Of a DNA stretch of 16,878 nucleotides, positions 6,899 through 13,450 are shown piece after piece; the stretch's first letter is position 1; each line of letters begins with the position of its first letter. Location: the NCBI GenBank assembly GCA_021737205.1, contig JAIPEK010000017.1, positions 1 to 16,878 on the forward strand, in the 5' to 3' direction. Made by a program: the position numbers and the translations under genes. A model generated the notes under the pieces. The model was not told the origin of the DNA, did not search any database, and saw only the letters and a list, made by a program, of their open reading frames with translations. The DNA is from Desulfarculaceae bacterium. Its GTDB lineage: Bacteria; Desulfobacterota; Desulfobacteria; Desulfobacterales; Desulfobacteraceae.

Positions 6899-9800
6899 AA
6901 CGTTCCCCATACCCGAAGTCAGGGAGGTGGTTTCCAGGGACCGCCTGTTTTTGAAGCTGGACCGGAACACGGAAACAAATACGGTTTTCATAACCGGGCA
7001 GGCGGCACAGGGTAAATCCACCCTTGCAGCTTCTTACCTGGCAAGGAGTTCAGAGACGACTCTCTGGTTTCATCTTACCCGGAAAGAATCCGATGCTTCC
7101 TGTTTTTTTCATCTTGTGTTTCACCCGGTCCGCCGCATACTCGATCCTTCCGGGGGCCTCGACAATATCGGAACCGTCAGTTCCCCTCTCTCCACAACAG
7201 AGGAGCCGGGCCGGTATTCCGAGGCATTGATCGACCTGTTCGCAGCCGGTGAAACGAAAGTGAATATCGTTCTCGATGATCTTGATGCGCTGGACAGGGA
7301 TTCCGATACCATGCAAGTGATCCGGGATCTTGCAGGTTCATTGACTCCGAATATCCGGTTGTTTCTCATATCAAGGGGGATGTCGGAGATGGAGGTCCAC
7401 GGACTCAAGCTGGAAAACAAAATGATCTGTATCGATAACGAAGACCTTGCATTTACATTGGAGGAAACCGAACTTTTTTTTCAAAAAAAGGGCCGGAACT
7501 GGCTCTCCCGGGAACATATCGAAAATATCCATACGGTTACGGAAGGGTGGGTAGGGGGAATTGTCCTGGTATCGGAAACCATACGGCAAAAATCTGATCT
7601 GTCCTGGCTTTCCGAGTTGATCCGGGGCGACCTTGTGGAGTATTTTTCAAAAGAGGTATATCCCCAGCTGGAAAAAGAGATCAAAGATTTTCTGATGAAA
7701 ATATCCGTTTTCGAGGAAGTGGACCCCCGGACGGCTGAAAGCTTCACCCAAAATCCGTCAGCCGGAAAGATCCTTGAAACTCTGGAGAGAAGAAACCTCT
7801 TTATCCACCGGGTTATGGAAGAAAAGAGTGGGGTGACCTTTCGGATGAACCGGCTTTTCCGGGATTTTCTTCAACGGGAGCTTGAAACCCGGCAGAGCGG
7901 AGAGCAGATAGAAAGTCTTCTGCATGAGGCGGGAGAGACCCTGATTCGGTTCGATGAAGCGGAAAAGAGTATTCCGTTCTTTATACGGGCCGGCTCCTGG
8001 GAAGCGGCCGGAGATTCCATTACGCGAATCGGAACGGATTTTCTCATTAAAGGGAGAGTCCGGGAGCTTGCCGAATGGATCGAAGCCATGCCGGAAATGG
8101 TTGTATGGAAAGACCCATGGCTCATTTTCTACCTGACGATGACCCGGCGCATCAAAGGCGGCAGCCGGAATGTCGAGGATTTCCGGATTGCGCTCGACCT
8201 GTTCCGCGAGCGGGAGGATATCCGGGGCATCCTTCTGTGCACCGCCTACATAATCGAAGCCGTGGTGTTTTTGAAAGAGAGCCCCGACCGGATCAACACC
8301 TGGATCGAGCAGGGAAAATCGGTGCTGGAATCCGTAAACCGCAGGCCCACTTTTACATGGGCCAGAGCGGTTCTTTGGCAGCAGATCGGATTCGGGTATA
8401 TTGCAGGCAACGGAGATGTGCCAAAAGGAATATCCGCGTGCAGAAACGCATTTATCCTCGGCTCCAAAATCCGGAATGCGGAAATACAGCTCAACGCCTC
8501 CATCGTTATTATACTGGGCCATGTGTATACGGGAAACTTTCACGAGGCGGAAGAGCGTCTTGAAGAGATGAAAAATTTGGCCCATGACGGGATGCATCCC
8601 GAGTACAGGACATTGAAAAACCTCGTCAGAATCGATCTGGCACTTAAAAAAGGAGAGTTTGAAACTGCGGAATATTACCTGGACATGTCGCAGAATGACA
8701 TTGAAAAGTTCGGTATGATTTTCCTGTATCCCGGGTTTATCGAGGCCAGGACATTGCAGAGGGTTTATACCGGGCGCATCCGGGAAGCGTTGGAGCTTGC
8801 CGATCATCTGTCGGATTTTTCCGTACTGTCGGGCAATTCATTTTACCAGGGGAATGCTCACCGGCTTATGGCGCTCGCTTTCTATCATTCCCGCAACATG
8901 GAAAAGGCGGCAGCCGAAGCCGGCCGTGCCGTGGAAATATTTGACTTCAACCGCAACCGGGATCTTCATTATTATACGGCAAAGCTTCTCCGGGGACTGG
9001 TTTTTCTCCATAGCCGGAAAATCGACCTGGCGGAACAAGTCCTTGAGAATGCATATTCCGGTTTCAAAACAATGAAGCTCGATCTTTTCATAACCGAAAC
9101 AGCAGCAGCCATGGGCCTTCTCTACCGGGAGAAAGGAGAAATGGAAAGGGCGGAATCCTTTTTTCTCCAGGCGGCTTCCGAAATCCGTACGGAAGGGTAT
9201 ACCCGTTTTGTGGTCATGTCACCGGATGATTTCATCACAACCATGGTGCTGGCCGCCGGCTGTGATATGCAGGAGGACTTGCGCAGACACCTGATCAACA
9301 CGCTCACTTCAAGAGCAGATGCTGTCAAGGTGCGCAGGTGCATCCGGACCCTGATGGCGGAAACCGGGTCCAATCAGCTGGAATCGGTATACAGGCTGCT
9401 GATGCCGAAAGTACGGATCCGGACCTTCGGAGAATTCAAGGTCCTGATCGGCAGCAGGGAACTGGACGGCAGCAGATGGGAAGGGAACAAACCCAGGCTG
9501 CTTTTGAAATCCCTCCTTCGCCACCACGGTCATGAGGTCCCGAAAGACATGATTGTCGAGGATATATGGCCGGGTTCGTCAGTAAAGGCCGGTGAGAAAA
9601 ATTTCAAAATCAACCTTCACAGGTTGAGAAAAGCACTGGAAGGCGATCTGGGAGAAAACCCCGGGTTCTCTTACATTCATCTGGAGTCCGGGATCGTTTC
9701 CATGGACCCCGAGCTTGTCACTGTTGACATGAACGAGTTCGTCCATTTCGCAGGAAAGGGGCATGAATGCTGCAGCCGTGAGATGCCGGAAGAAGCATTG

Positions 9801-10175
9801 TACTGGTATGAAAAAGCCTGCGGGCTTTACAGGGGAGATTTCCTGGAAGAAGAGCCGTATACGGAGTGGCTGGAACAGCAGCGTATCAGTCTCCGGGATG
9901 AATACATATATATGCTGACGAAAAAAGCGGAAATCTATGAAGATCTGGACCGGATCCCTCCGGCAATCCGGGATCTGAAAAAAGTCATAGAAATAAATCC
10001 CCTCCAGGAATCTGCATACCGGAACCTGATGATTCTGTATGCAGATTCCGGAGAAACCAATGCGGCATTACAGGTGTTTGATCAGTGCAGACATACAATC
10101 CGGGAGGAGCTCGATGTGGAGCCGGATCCCCGGACAGTTCGTCTGTATCGGGAAATCCGTTCCCGTCATGGCTGA
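6891..10175 (+). CDS. STAND ATPase with TPR region and C-terminal SARP-type DNA-binding/BTAD domains (putative transcriptional regulator)
   Basis: The protein has about 1094 residues. The start ATG at 6891 overlaps the previous stop (ATGAATAA); upstream in-frame starts only extend into the response-regulator gene. The N-terminus resembles MalT-type regulators (PIPEVREVVSRDRLFLKLD), with Walker A GQAAQGKST at 36-44, Walker B VNIVLDD at 124-130 and LFLISRG after it. A winged-helix-like ATPase end and EGWVGGIVL (as in MalT) follow, then about 450 residues of helical TPR-like repeats. From about 840 an OmpR/SARP winged helix begins (RIRTFGEFKVLIGSRELD; ENFKINLHRLRKALE is the recognition region), and from about 944 a bacterial transcriptional activator domain runs to the end, with the typical GDFLEEEPYTEWLEQQR and DVEPDPRTVRLYREI. 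AfsR-type regulators carry these domains in the opposite order. It probably binds DNA when the ATPase is switched on by a ligand or by a partner such as the REC-STAS protein (inference). Confidence 0.9.
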   Translation: MNKTFPIPEVREVVSRDRLFLKLDRNTETNTVFITGQAAQGKSTLAASYLARSSETTLWFHLTRKESDASCFFHLVFHPVRRILDPSGGLDNIGTVSSPLSTTEEPGRYSEALIDLFAAGETKVNIVLDDLDALDRDSDTMQVIRDLAGSLTPNIRLFLISRGMSEMEVHGLKLENKMICIDNEDLAFTLEETELFFQKKGRNWLSREHIENIHTVTEGWVGGIVLVSETIRQKSDLSWLSELIRGDLVEYFSKEVYPQLEKEIKDFLMKISVFEEVDPRTAESFTQNPSAGKILETLERRNLFIHRVMEEKSGVTFRMNRLFRDFLQRELETRQSGEQIESLLHEAGETLIRFDEAEKSIPFFIRAGSWEAAGDSITRIGTDFLIKGRVRELAEWIEAMPEMVVWKDPWLIFYLTMTRRIKGGSRNVEDFRIALDLFREREDIRGILLCTAYIIEAVVFLKESPDRINTWIEQGKSVLESVNRRPTFTWARAVLWQQIGFGYIAGNGDVPKGISACRNAFILGSKIRNAEIQLNASIVIILGHVYTGNFHEAEERLEEMKNLAHDGMHPEYRTLKNLVRIDLALKKGEFETAEYYLDMSQNDIEKFGMIFLYPGFIEARTLQRVYTGRIREALELADHLSDFSVLSGNSFYQGNAHRLMALAFYHSRNMEKAAAEAGRAVEIFDFNRNRDLHYYTAKLLRGLVFLHSRKIDLAEQVLENAYSGFKTMKLDLFITETAAAMGLLYREKGEMERAESFFLQAASEIRTEGYTRFVVMSPDDFITTMVLAAGCDMQEDLRRHLINTLTSRADAVKVRRCIRTLMAETGSNQLESVYRLLMPKVRIRTFGEFKVLIGSRELDGSRWEGNKPRLLLKSLLRHHGHEVPKDMIVEDIWPGSSVKAGEKNFKINLHRLRKALEGDLGENPGFSYIHLESGIVSMDPELVTVDMNEFVHFAGKGHECCSREMPEEALYWYEKACGLYRGDFLEEEPYTEWLEQQRISLRDEYIYMLTKKAEIYEDLDRIPPAIRDLKKVIEINPLQESAYRNLMILYADSGETNAALQVFDQCRHTIREELDVEPDPRTVRLYREIRSRHG

Positions 10176-10188
10176 CCTGCCGCACGGA

Positions 10189-10356
10189 TCATGATTTTTT
10201 CGGGCCGATCCGGTCATCCACGCCTTTGTCCGTGCAGTCCGGGGTGTAACAGGTGTTGTCCACGAATTCACACTTTTCTTTGCAGGACGGGCATTCGTTT
10301 GGCGGGGCGTCCGCCTCGAATGCATAACCGCAGTTCTGGCATTTCCAGCTTGTCAT
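10189..10356 (-). CDS. Small rubredoxin-like zinc/iron-binding protein
   Basis: A 55-residue protein starting at 10356, six nt after AGGAGG; an ATG 18 nt further upstream would bury that site. Two CxxC knuckles, C6/C9 (WKCQNCGYAFE) and C22/C25 (NECPSCKEK), are 12 residues apart, the spacing of the rubredoxin-like end of rubrerythrin rather than of full rubredoxins, which have about 29. Such sites bind Fe(SCys)4 or Zn. Three further cysteines (C29, C36, C41) follow in a tail ending GPKKS, making seven in 55 residues. A role in oxidative-stress or low-potential electron transfer is known for rubrerythrin relatives but is only a guess here. It converges on the STAND gene with just 13 nt between stops, so the 3' ends of the two transcripts must overlap. 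Confidence 0.82.
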   Translation of the reverse strand: MTSWKCQNCGYAFEADAPPNECPSCKEKCEFVDNTCYTPDCTDKGVDDRIGPKKS

Positions 10357-10374
10357 GATGGGCCTCCTTTTCAA

Positions 10375-10432
10375 GAAACTTGAGACTTGAGACTTGAAAC
10401 AAGATACAAAGAAACAAGTCGCAGTCTCGTTT
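10375..10432. repeat. Heptameric palindromic repeat (ACTTGAG type)
   Basis: At 10375-10400 the heptamer ACTTGAG/ACTTGAA is reiterated about three times. At 10411-10432 an imperfect reverse-complement arm (CAAGTCGCAGTCTCG) follows, so the stretch can fold back (GACTTG at 10391-10396 with CAAGTC at 10415-10420, plus a shifted GAGACT/AGTCTC). It lies in the 152-nt gap between the transglutaminase-like and rubredoxin-like genes and reaches almost to the ribosome site of the latter. No second copy is seen in this window. Confidence 0.6.
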
Positions 10433-10508
10433 TATGGTGTGTCTTATTCCCTCCGACGGTCTTATAATCCTTCATGTCCGGATACGCTCCTTTATATGAT
10501 CCGAAAAG

Positions 10509-11201
10509 TCACGGAATGGGTTCTGCGTCGTTTTCAAAAGACGGGCCGCCGTTCTCTTCTCCGGTGGCAAAATGTTCCCTGAAGTTGGGATAGTTCGTCC
10601 GGAACGATTCTACAATCTCTTCAAGGGGTAGATCGTCATAGCAGCCGTGTTCTCTGATATATTCCATATGGCGTTTTCCTTTTGTGTCGTACTCGTGGAA
10701 TATCGAATCCTCCCGGCCGTCGAAATCAAGGGGTTTGATCCCGAATTTTTCGCAGAGCGACAGATTGAACGCCGGGGTGGCTTTCACCCAGTTTCCTTCC
10801 AGATATACCAGGCAGTAGCCATGGTAGTGGAATACATCCGTCTGCATGAGTTCCCTGAGTTTTTTTGTGGTAATGTGGTTTTTCACGTCCGCAAAGCATA
10901 GTTTTGCCGGGATGCCGGCGGCCCTGAGGCAGGCGGCAAGAAGCACCGCTTTGGCCACGCAGTACCCTTTCCCACGCTCCAGTACGGCGCTTGCCTTCAT
11001 ATGCGCCGGATCGAGCCGGATATGATACGGGTCGTACAGGATTTGATCCCGGACGGCAAAATAAATATTCACTGCGGTCCGGATCGAACTTTCCGGATCG
11101 ATGTGCGGTTTGATAAAGTCCGCAATACGTTCGTGGTTGCTGTCGATGTAACAGGTCGGTTTGAGCGTGTTTTCCGTTTCCGCGGTCAGGGTGTCGGGCA
11201 T
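10509..11201 (-). CDS. Transglutaminase-like (papain-fold) protein
   Basis: A 230-residue protein; start ATG at 11201 with AAAGGAG six nt upstream. The transglutaminase-core pattern is clear: C81 in RGKGYCVAKAVLLAACLRAAGIPAKL, and H127 in FHYHGYCLVYLEGNWVKATPAFN. C81 and H127 would be the catalytic pair. The usual third-residue motif (DPT) reads ATP, so the classical Asp is not in place; ATPAFN may be a subfamily variant, with N146 or another residue taking its part. No signal peptide or membrane segment is visible, so it is probably cytoplasmic. Known relatives are peptidases or cross-linkers, but most bacterial members are uncharacterised. It has its own strong promoter-like sequence upstream and may be co-transcribed with the rubredoxin-like gene 152 nt downstream. 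Substrate unknown. Confidence 0.85.
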   Translation of the reverse strand: MPDTLTAETENTLKPTCYIDSNHERIADFIKPHIDPESSIRTAVNIYFAVRDQILYDPYHIRLDPAHMKASAVLERGKGYCVAKAVLLAACLRAAGIPAKLCFADVKNHITTKKLRELMQTDVFHYHGYCLVYLEGNWVKATPAFNLSLCEKFGIKPLDFDGREDSIFHEYDTKGKRHMEYIREHGCYDDLPLEEIVESFRTNYPNFREHFATGEENGGPSFENDAEPIP

Positions 11202-11238
11202 GCAGAACTCCTTTGATATCCGGGTGACTGTTCCTTTC

Positions 11239-11267
11239 AACATATGGACATCCGCCCGCTTTGTCAA
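11239..11267 (-). promoter_or_regulatory. Predicted sigma70-type promoter of the transglutaminase-like gene
   Basis: On the minus strand a perfect TTGACA (11267-11262) is followed after 17 nt by TATGTT (11244-11239, 4 of 6). Transcription would start near 11232, giving a ~31-nt leader that includes the AAAGGAG site. Confidence 0.6.
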
Positions 11268-11348
11268 GCCCGGCCTCCAACACATACCGGATCGGCTGAT
11301 GCCTGGAGTATGGCACGGGGTTTCATAAAAAATTTATGCCTTGGCAGG

Positions 11349-11453
11349 CACAACGGACAACGAAAGATCACCATGAAGGACATGAAGTTCATGAAGCTTT
11401 TTCTTCAGTTTCTTCATGACCTTCATGGTAAAAACCGCTGTTCTTTCATATAA
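11349..11453 (-). repeat. Intergenic palindromic repeat, copy B (inverse of copy A)
   Basis: Read on the minus strand, this 105-bp stretch matches 2889-2993 without gaps at about 86%. It carries the same ends (TTATATGAAAGAACA and CGTTGTG) and the same core of CATGAAG and CTTCATG units at 9-nt period. Differences fall mostly in the two variable bases between units and in the outer spacers, so the palindromic arms are preserved. It lies directly behind glnS, starting about 19 nt after its stop codon, and could fold in the 3' end of that transcript. Confidence 0.9.
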
Positions 11454-11470
11454 AAAAGTGGAGTACTTTT
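11454..11470 (-). terminator. Weak terminator-like hairpin after glnS
   Basis: One nt after the glnS stop, AAAAGT and ACTTTT can pair around ACTCC, and a short T-run follows on the minus strand. The stem is A/T-rich and weak, so this is uncertain. The larger palindrome of repeat copy B immediately behind it could do the job instead. Confidence 0.25.
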
Positions 11471-11471
11471 C

Positions 11472-13163
11472 TTATTTGTTCCGCTTTTTCTGGATCTTGG
11501 CCCAGGAGTCCCGGAGGGTGACGGTCCGGTTGAATACGGGTACGTCCTGCTTGCCGGACAGTTTCGAGTCCACGCAGAAGTACCCGAGCCTTTCGAACTG
11601 GTAGACGTATTCCGGTTCCGCAGTCTCCAGATTCTTTTCGAGCTTGCACCCTTTCTTCACGTTCAAAGAGTCGGGATTGAGGTTTTCCGTGAAGTCCCGG
11701 CCCTTTTCTTCGGGGTTTTCCGCCATGAAAAGCCGGTCGTACAGATGGACGTCCGCCTCCATGCAGTCATGGGCATTCACCCAGTGCAGCGTCCCTTTGA
11801 CCTTCCTGCCGTCCGGCGCGTCCCCTCCCTTGGTGGCAGGATCGTACGTGCAGACAAGTTTCGTGATCTCCCCGGTCTCCGGGTCTTTTTCCACGGATTT
11901 GCAGGTGATGAAGTAGGCGAACCTCAGCCGGACTTCCCGGCCCGGGGCCAGCCGGAAAAATTTTTTGGGCGGATCTTCCATGAAGTCGTCCCGCTCGATG
12001 TAAATACGCCTGGAAAAGGAAACCGTGCGCTCTCCAAATTCAGGTTTCTGTGGATGGTTCAATGCGGTCAGCTCTTCGGACTCTCCTTCGGGGTAATTTT
12101 CAATCTCCACTTCCAGGGGATTCAAAACCCCCATCCGCCGGGGCGCCTTTTCATTGAGATCGTTTCTCAGGCAGTTTTCCAGAAGCCCGTAATCGATCCT
12201 GCTGATTTTTTTGCTGATGCCGATGGCGCTGCAGAAGGTTTTGATGGAATCCGGGGTGAATCCCCTTCTTCTCATGGCCTGGAGGGTTGGCATCCGGGGA
12301 TCGTCCCATCCGCCCACATGACCCTCGTCCACCAGGCGCTTCAGCTTTCTTTTGCTGAGCACGGTGAAGTTTATGTCCATACGGGCAAACTCGATCTGCT
12401 GGGGATGGCACTCGGTTTCCAGTTCCTCCAGGATCCAGTCGTACAGCGGCCTGTGGTCCTCGAATTCCAGGGTGCAGAGCGAATGGGTGATGCCTTCGAT
12501 GGCATCGGACAGGCAGTGGGTGAAATCGTACATGGGGTAGATCTTCCACTTGTCTCCGGTCCGGGGATGAGGCATTTTCTTGATCCGGTAGATCACCGGG
12601 TCCCGCATGTTGATGTTCGGGGAAGCCATGTCGATCCTGGCTCGCAGGCAATGTTCCCCTTCACCGAACTCCCCGTTTTTCATCCGGGTGAACAGATCTA
12701 TGTTTTCCTCTACAGTGCGGTCCCTGTACGGACTGTCCTTGCCCGGTTCGGTGAGTGTGCCCCGGTACTCCCGGATCTGCTCGCCCGTCAGGCTGCAAAC
12801 ATAGGCTTTGCCTTTTTCAATGAGCCGGACCGCGTATTCGTACAGCCGGTCAAAATAATCCGAGGCGAACAGCGGGGTTCCGTTGTAGTCGAAACCGAGC
12901 CATTCCACATTGGAAATGATCGAGTCGATATACTTCTGCTCTTCCTTTTCCGGGTTGGAGTCGTCGAACCGCAGGTTGCACCGGCCGTTGAACCGCTCCG
13001 CCATGTGGAAATTGAGACAGATGGATTTTGCATGGCCGATGTGGAGGTACCCGTTGGGTTCCGGGGGAAAACGGGTGACCACCCTGCCGTCGTTTTTGTT
13101 GTTTTTTAAATCCTCTTCGATAATGGACTGTATAAAGTGCCCTCTGGTATCGTTTTCTTCCAT
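11472..13163 (-). CDS. glnS: Glutaminyl-tRNA synthetase
   Basis: Class I aminoacyl-tRNA synthetase that charges tRNA-Gln with glutamine in the cytoplasm. It has 563 residues, close to the E. coli enzyme (about 554). The catalytic core opens with TRFPPEPNGYLHIGHAKSI, with the HIGH motif at 41-44. The second signature is LSKRKL near residue 271 in the context NFTVLSKRKLKRLVDEGHVGGWDDPRMPTL, characteristic of GlnRS. The C-terminal anticodon-binding beta-barrels are present (RLAPGREVRLRFAYFI and the LHWVNAHDCMEADVHLYDRLF region), and the protein ends with KKRNK. The start at 13163 gives the expected N-terminus; only a weak AGGA lies upstream. Its presence implies that glutamine is attached directly rather than only through GatCAB transamidation. 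It stands alone, divergent from uvrB. Confidence 0.97.
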   Translation of the reverse strand: MEENDTRGHFIQSIIEEDLKNNKNDGRVVTRFPPEPNGYLHIGHAKSICLNFHMAERFNGRCNLRFDDSNPEKEEQKYIDSIISNVEWLGFDYNGTPLFASDYFDRLYEYAVRLIEKGKAYVCSLTGEQIREYRGTLTEPGKDSPYRDRTVEENIDLFTRMKNGEFGEGEHCLRARIDMASPNINMRDPVIYRIKKMPHPRTGDKWKIYPMYDFTHCLSDAIEGITHSLCTLEFEDHRPLYDWILEELETECHPQQIEFARMDINFTVLSKRKLKRLVDEGHVGGWDDPRMPTLQAMRRRGFTPDSIKTFCSAIGISKKISRIDYGLLENCLRNDLNEKAPRRMGVLNPLEVEIENYPEGESEELTALNHPQKPEFGERTVSFSRRIYIERDDFMEDPPKKFFRLAPGREVRLRFAYFITCKSVEKDPETGEITKLVCTYDPATKGGDAPDGRKVKGTLHWVNAHDCMEADVHLYDRLFMAENPEEKGRDFTENLNPDSLNVKKGCKLEKNLETAEPEYVYQFERLGYFCVDSKLSGKQDVPVFNRTVTLRDSWAKIQKKRNK

Positions 13164-13197
13164 CCGTCGTTTGTCCTGTAAGTATTTGTACCCGTTT

Positions 13198-13338
13198 ACG
13201 GTTTACAGTTATCGGTTCACGGCCGAAAAAAACAGAGATTAGATTAATTCAAGAGTAGAAGTCAATATCTAAAATGCTTCAATCGTTGCACAGTTCATTG
13301 AAAAAACTGTGAACTGTGAACCGACAACCGTGAACCGT
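13198..13338. repeat. Inverted repeat of heptameric units (GTGAACC type) spanning the glnS/uvrB gap
   Basis: The arms at 13198-13222 and 13314-13338 are 25 nt each, inverted, with 21 of 25 bases matching; all four differences are transitions. Each arm is built of 7-nt units (ACGGTTT, ACAGTTA, TCGGTTC on the left; GTGAACT, GTGAACC, GACAACC, GTGAACC on the right). The right arm extends outward with a further unit from 13307. The ~91 nt between the arms hold the glnS promoter. The left arm falls in the glnS leader and the right arm ends 12 nt before the uvrB -35. The design is the same as the other intergenic repeats here, but the sequence is unrelated. No mobile-element gene is present. Confidence 0.75.
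13238..13265 (-). promoter_or_regulatory. Predicted sigma70-type promoter of glnS
   Basis: On the minus strand TTGACT (13265-13260) and TCTAAT (13243-13238) are 16 nt apart, each matching the consensus at 5 of 6 positions. Transcription from near 13231 would give a ~68-nt leader that contains the left arm of the heptameric inverted repeat. Confidence 0.5.
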
Positions 13339-13350
13339 TACTTTAAATGT

Positions 13351-13379
13351 TTGTCAAATCGAATTATAGTAATTATCAT
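13351..13379 (+). promoter_or_regulatory. Predicted sigma70-type promoter of uvrB-uvrC
   Basis: TTGTCA (13351-13356) and TATCAT (13374-13379) lie 17 nt apart, each 5 of 6 to consensus, in an A/T-rich stretch. Transcription would start near 13386, leaving a ~65-nt leader. No recognisable LexA box was found around it, but LexA sites differ between lineages. Confidence 0.6.
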
Positions 13380-13450
13380 AGAAGAAGTGATAACCTCAAG
13401 GATTAAACGTATAACCCGGAAATGAAAACCGGAAAGATATAGACGAATAT

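Noticed and set aside
10176..10215. Bidirectional terminator between the convergent STAND and rubredoxin-like genes
   Set aside because: CGGATC and GATCCG can pair, but the loop is long (about 15 nt) and the T-run lies in the loop instead of after the stem, so it does not fit an intrinsic terminator.
10375..10475. Small minus-strand open frame (ATG at 10475) ending just before the rubredoxin ribosome site
   Set aside because: Its second half is the ACTTGAG repeat read as codons, and the AAGGAG upstream is poorly spaced (about 11 nt), so it is probably chance.
11745..13109. 454-codon open frame on the plus strand opposite glnS
   Set aside because: It lies entirely antisense to an intact, clearly recognised GlnRS gene. 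Its composition is typical of a shadow frame in GC-rich DNA (many G, V, H, F, P).
13164..13450. LexA/SOS box in the uvrB promoter region
   Set aside because: No CTGT-N8-ACAG or other familiar LexA palindrome is seen; the ACTGTGAACTGTGAACC stretch belongs to the heptameric repeat.
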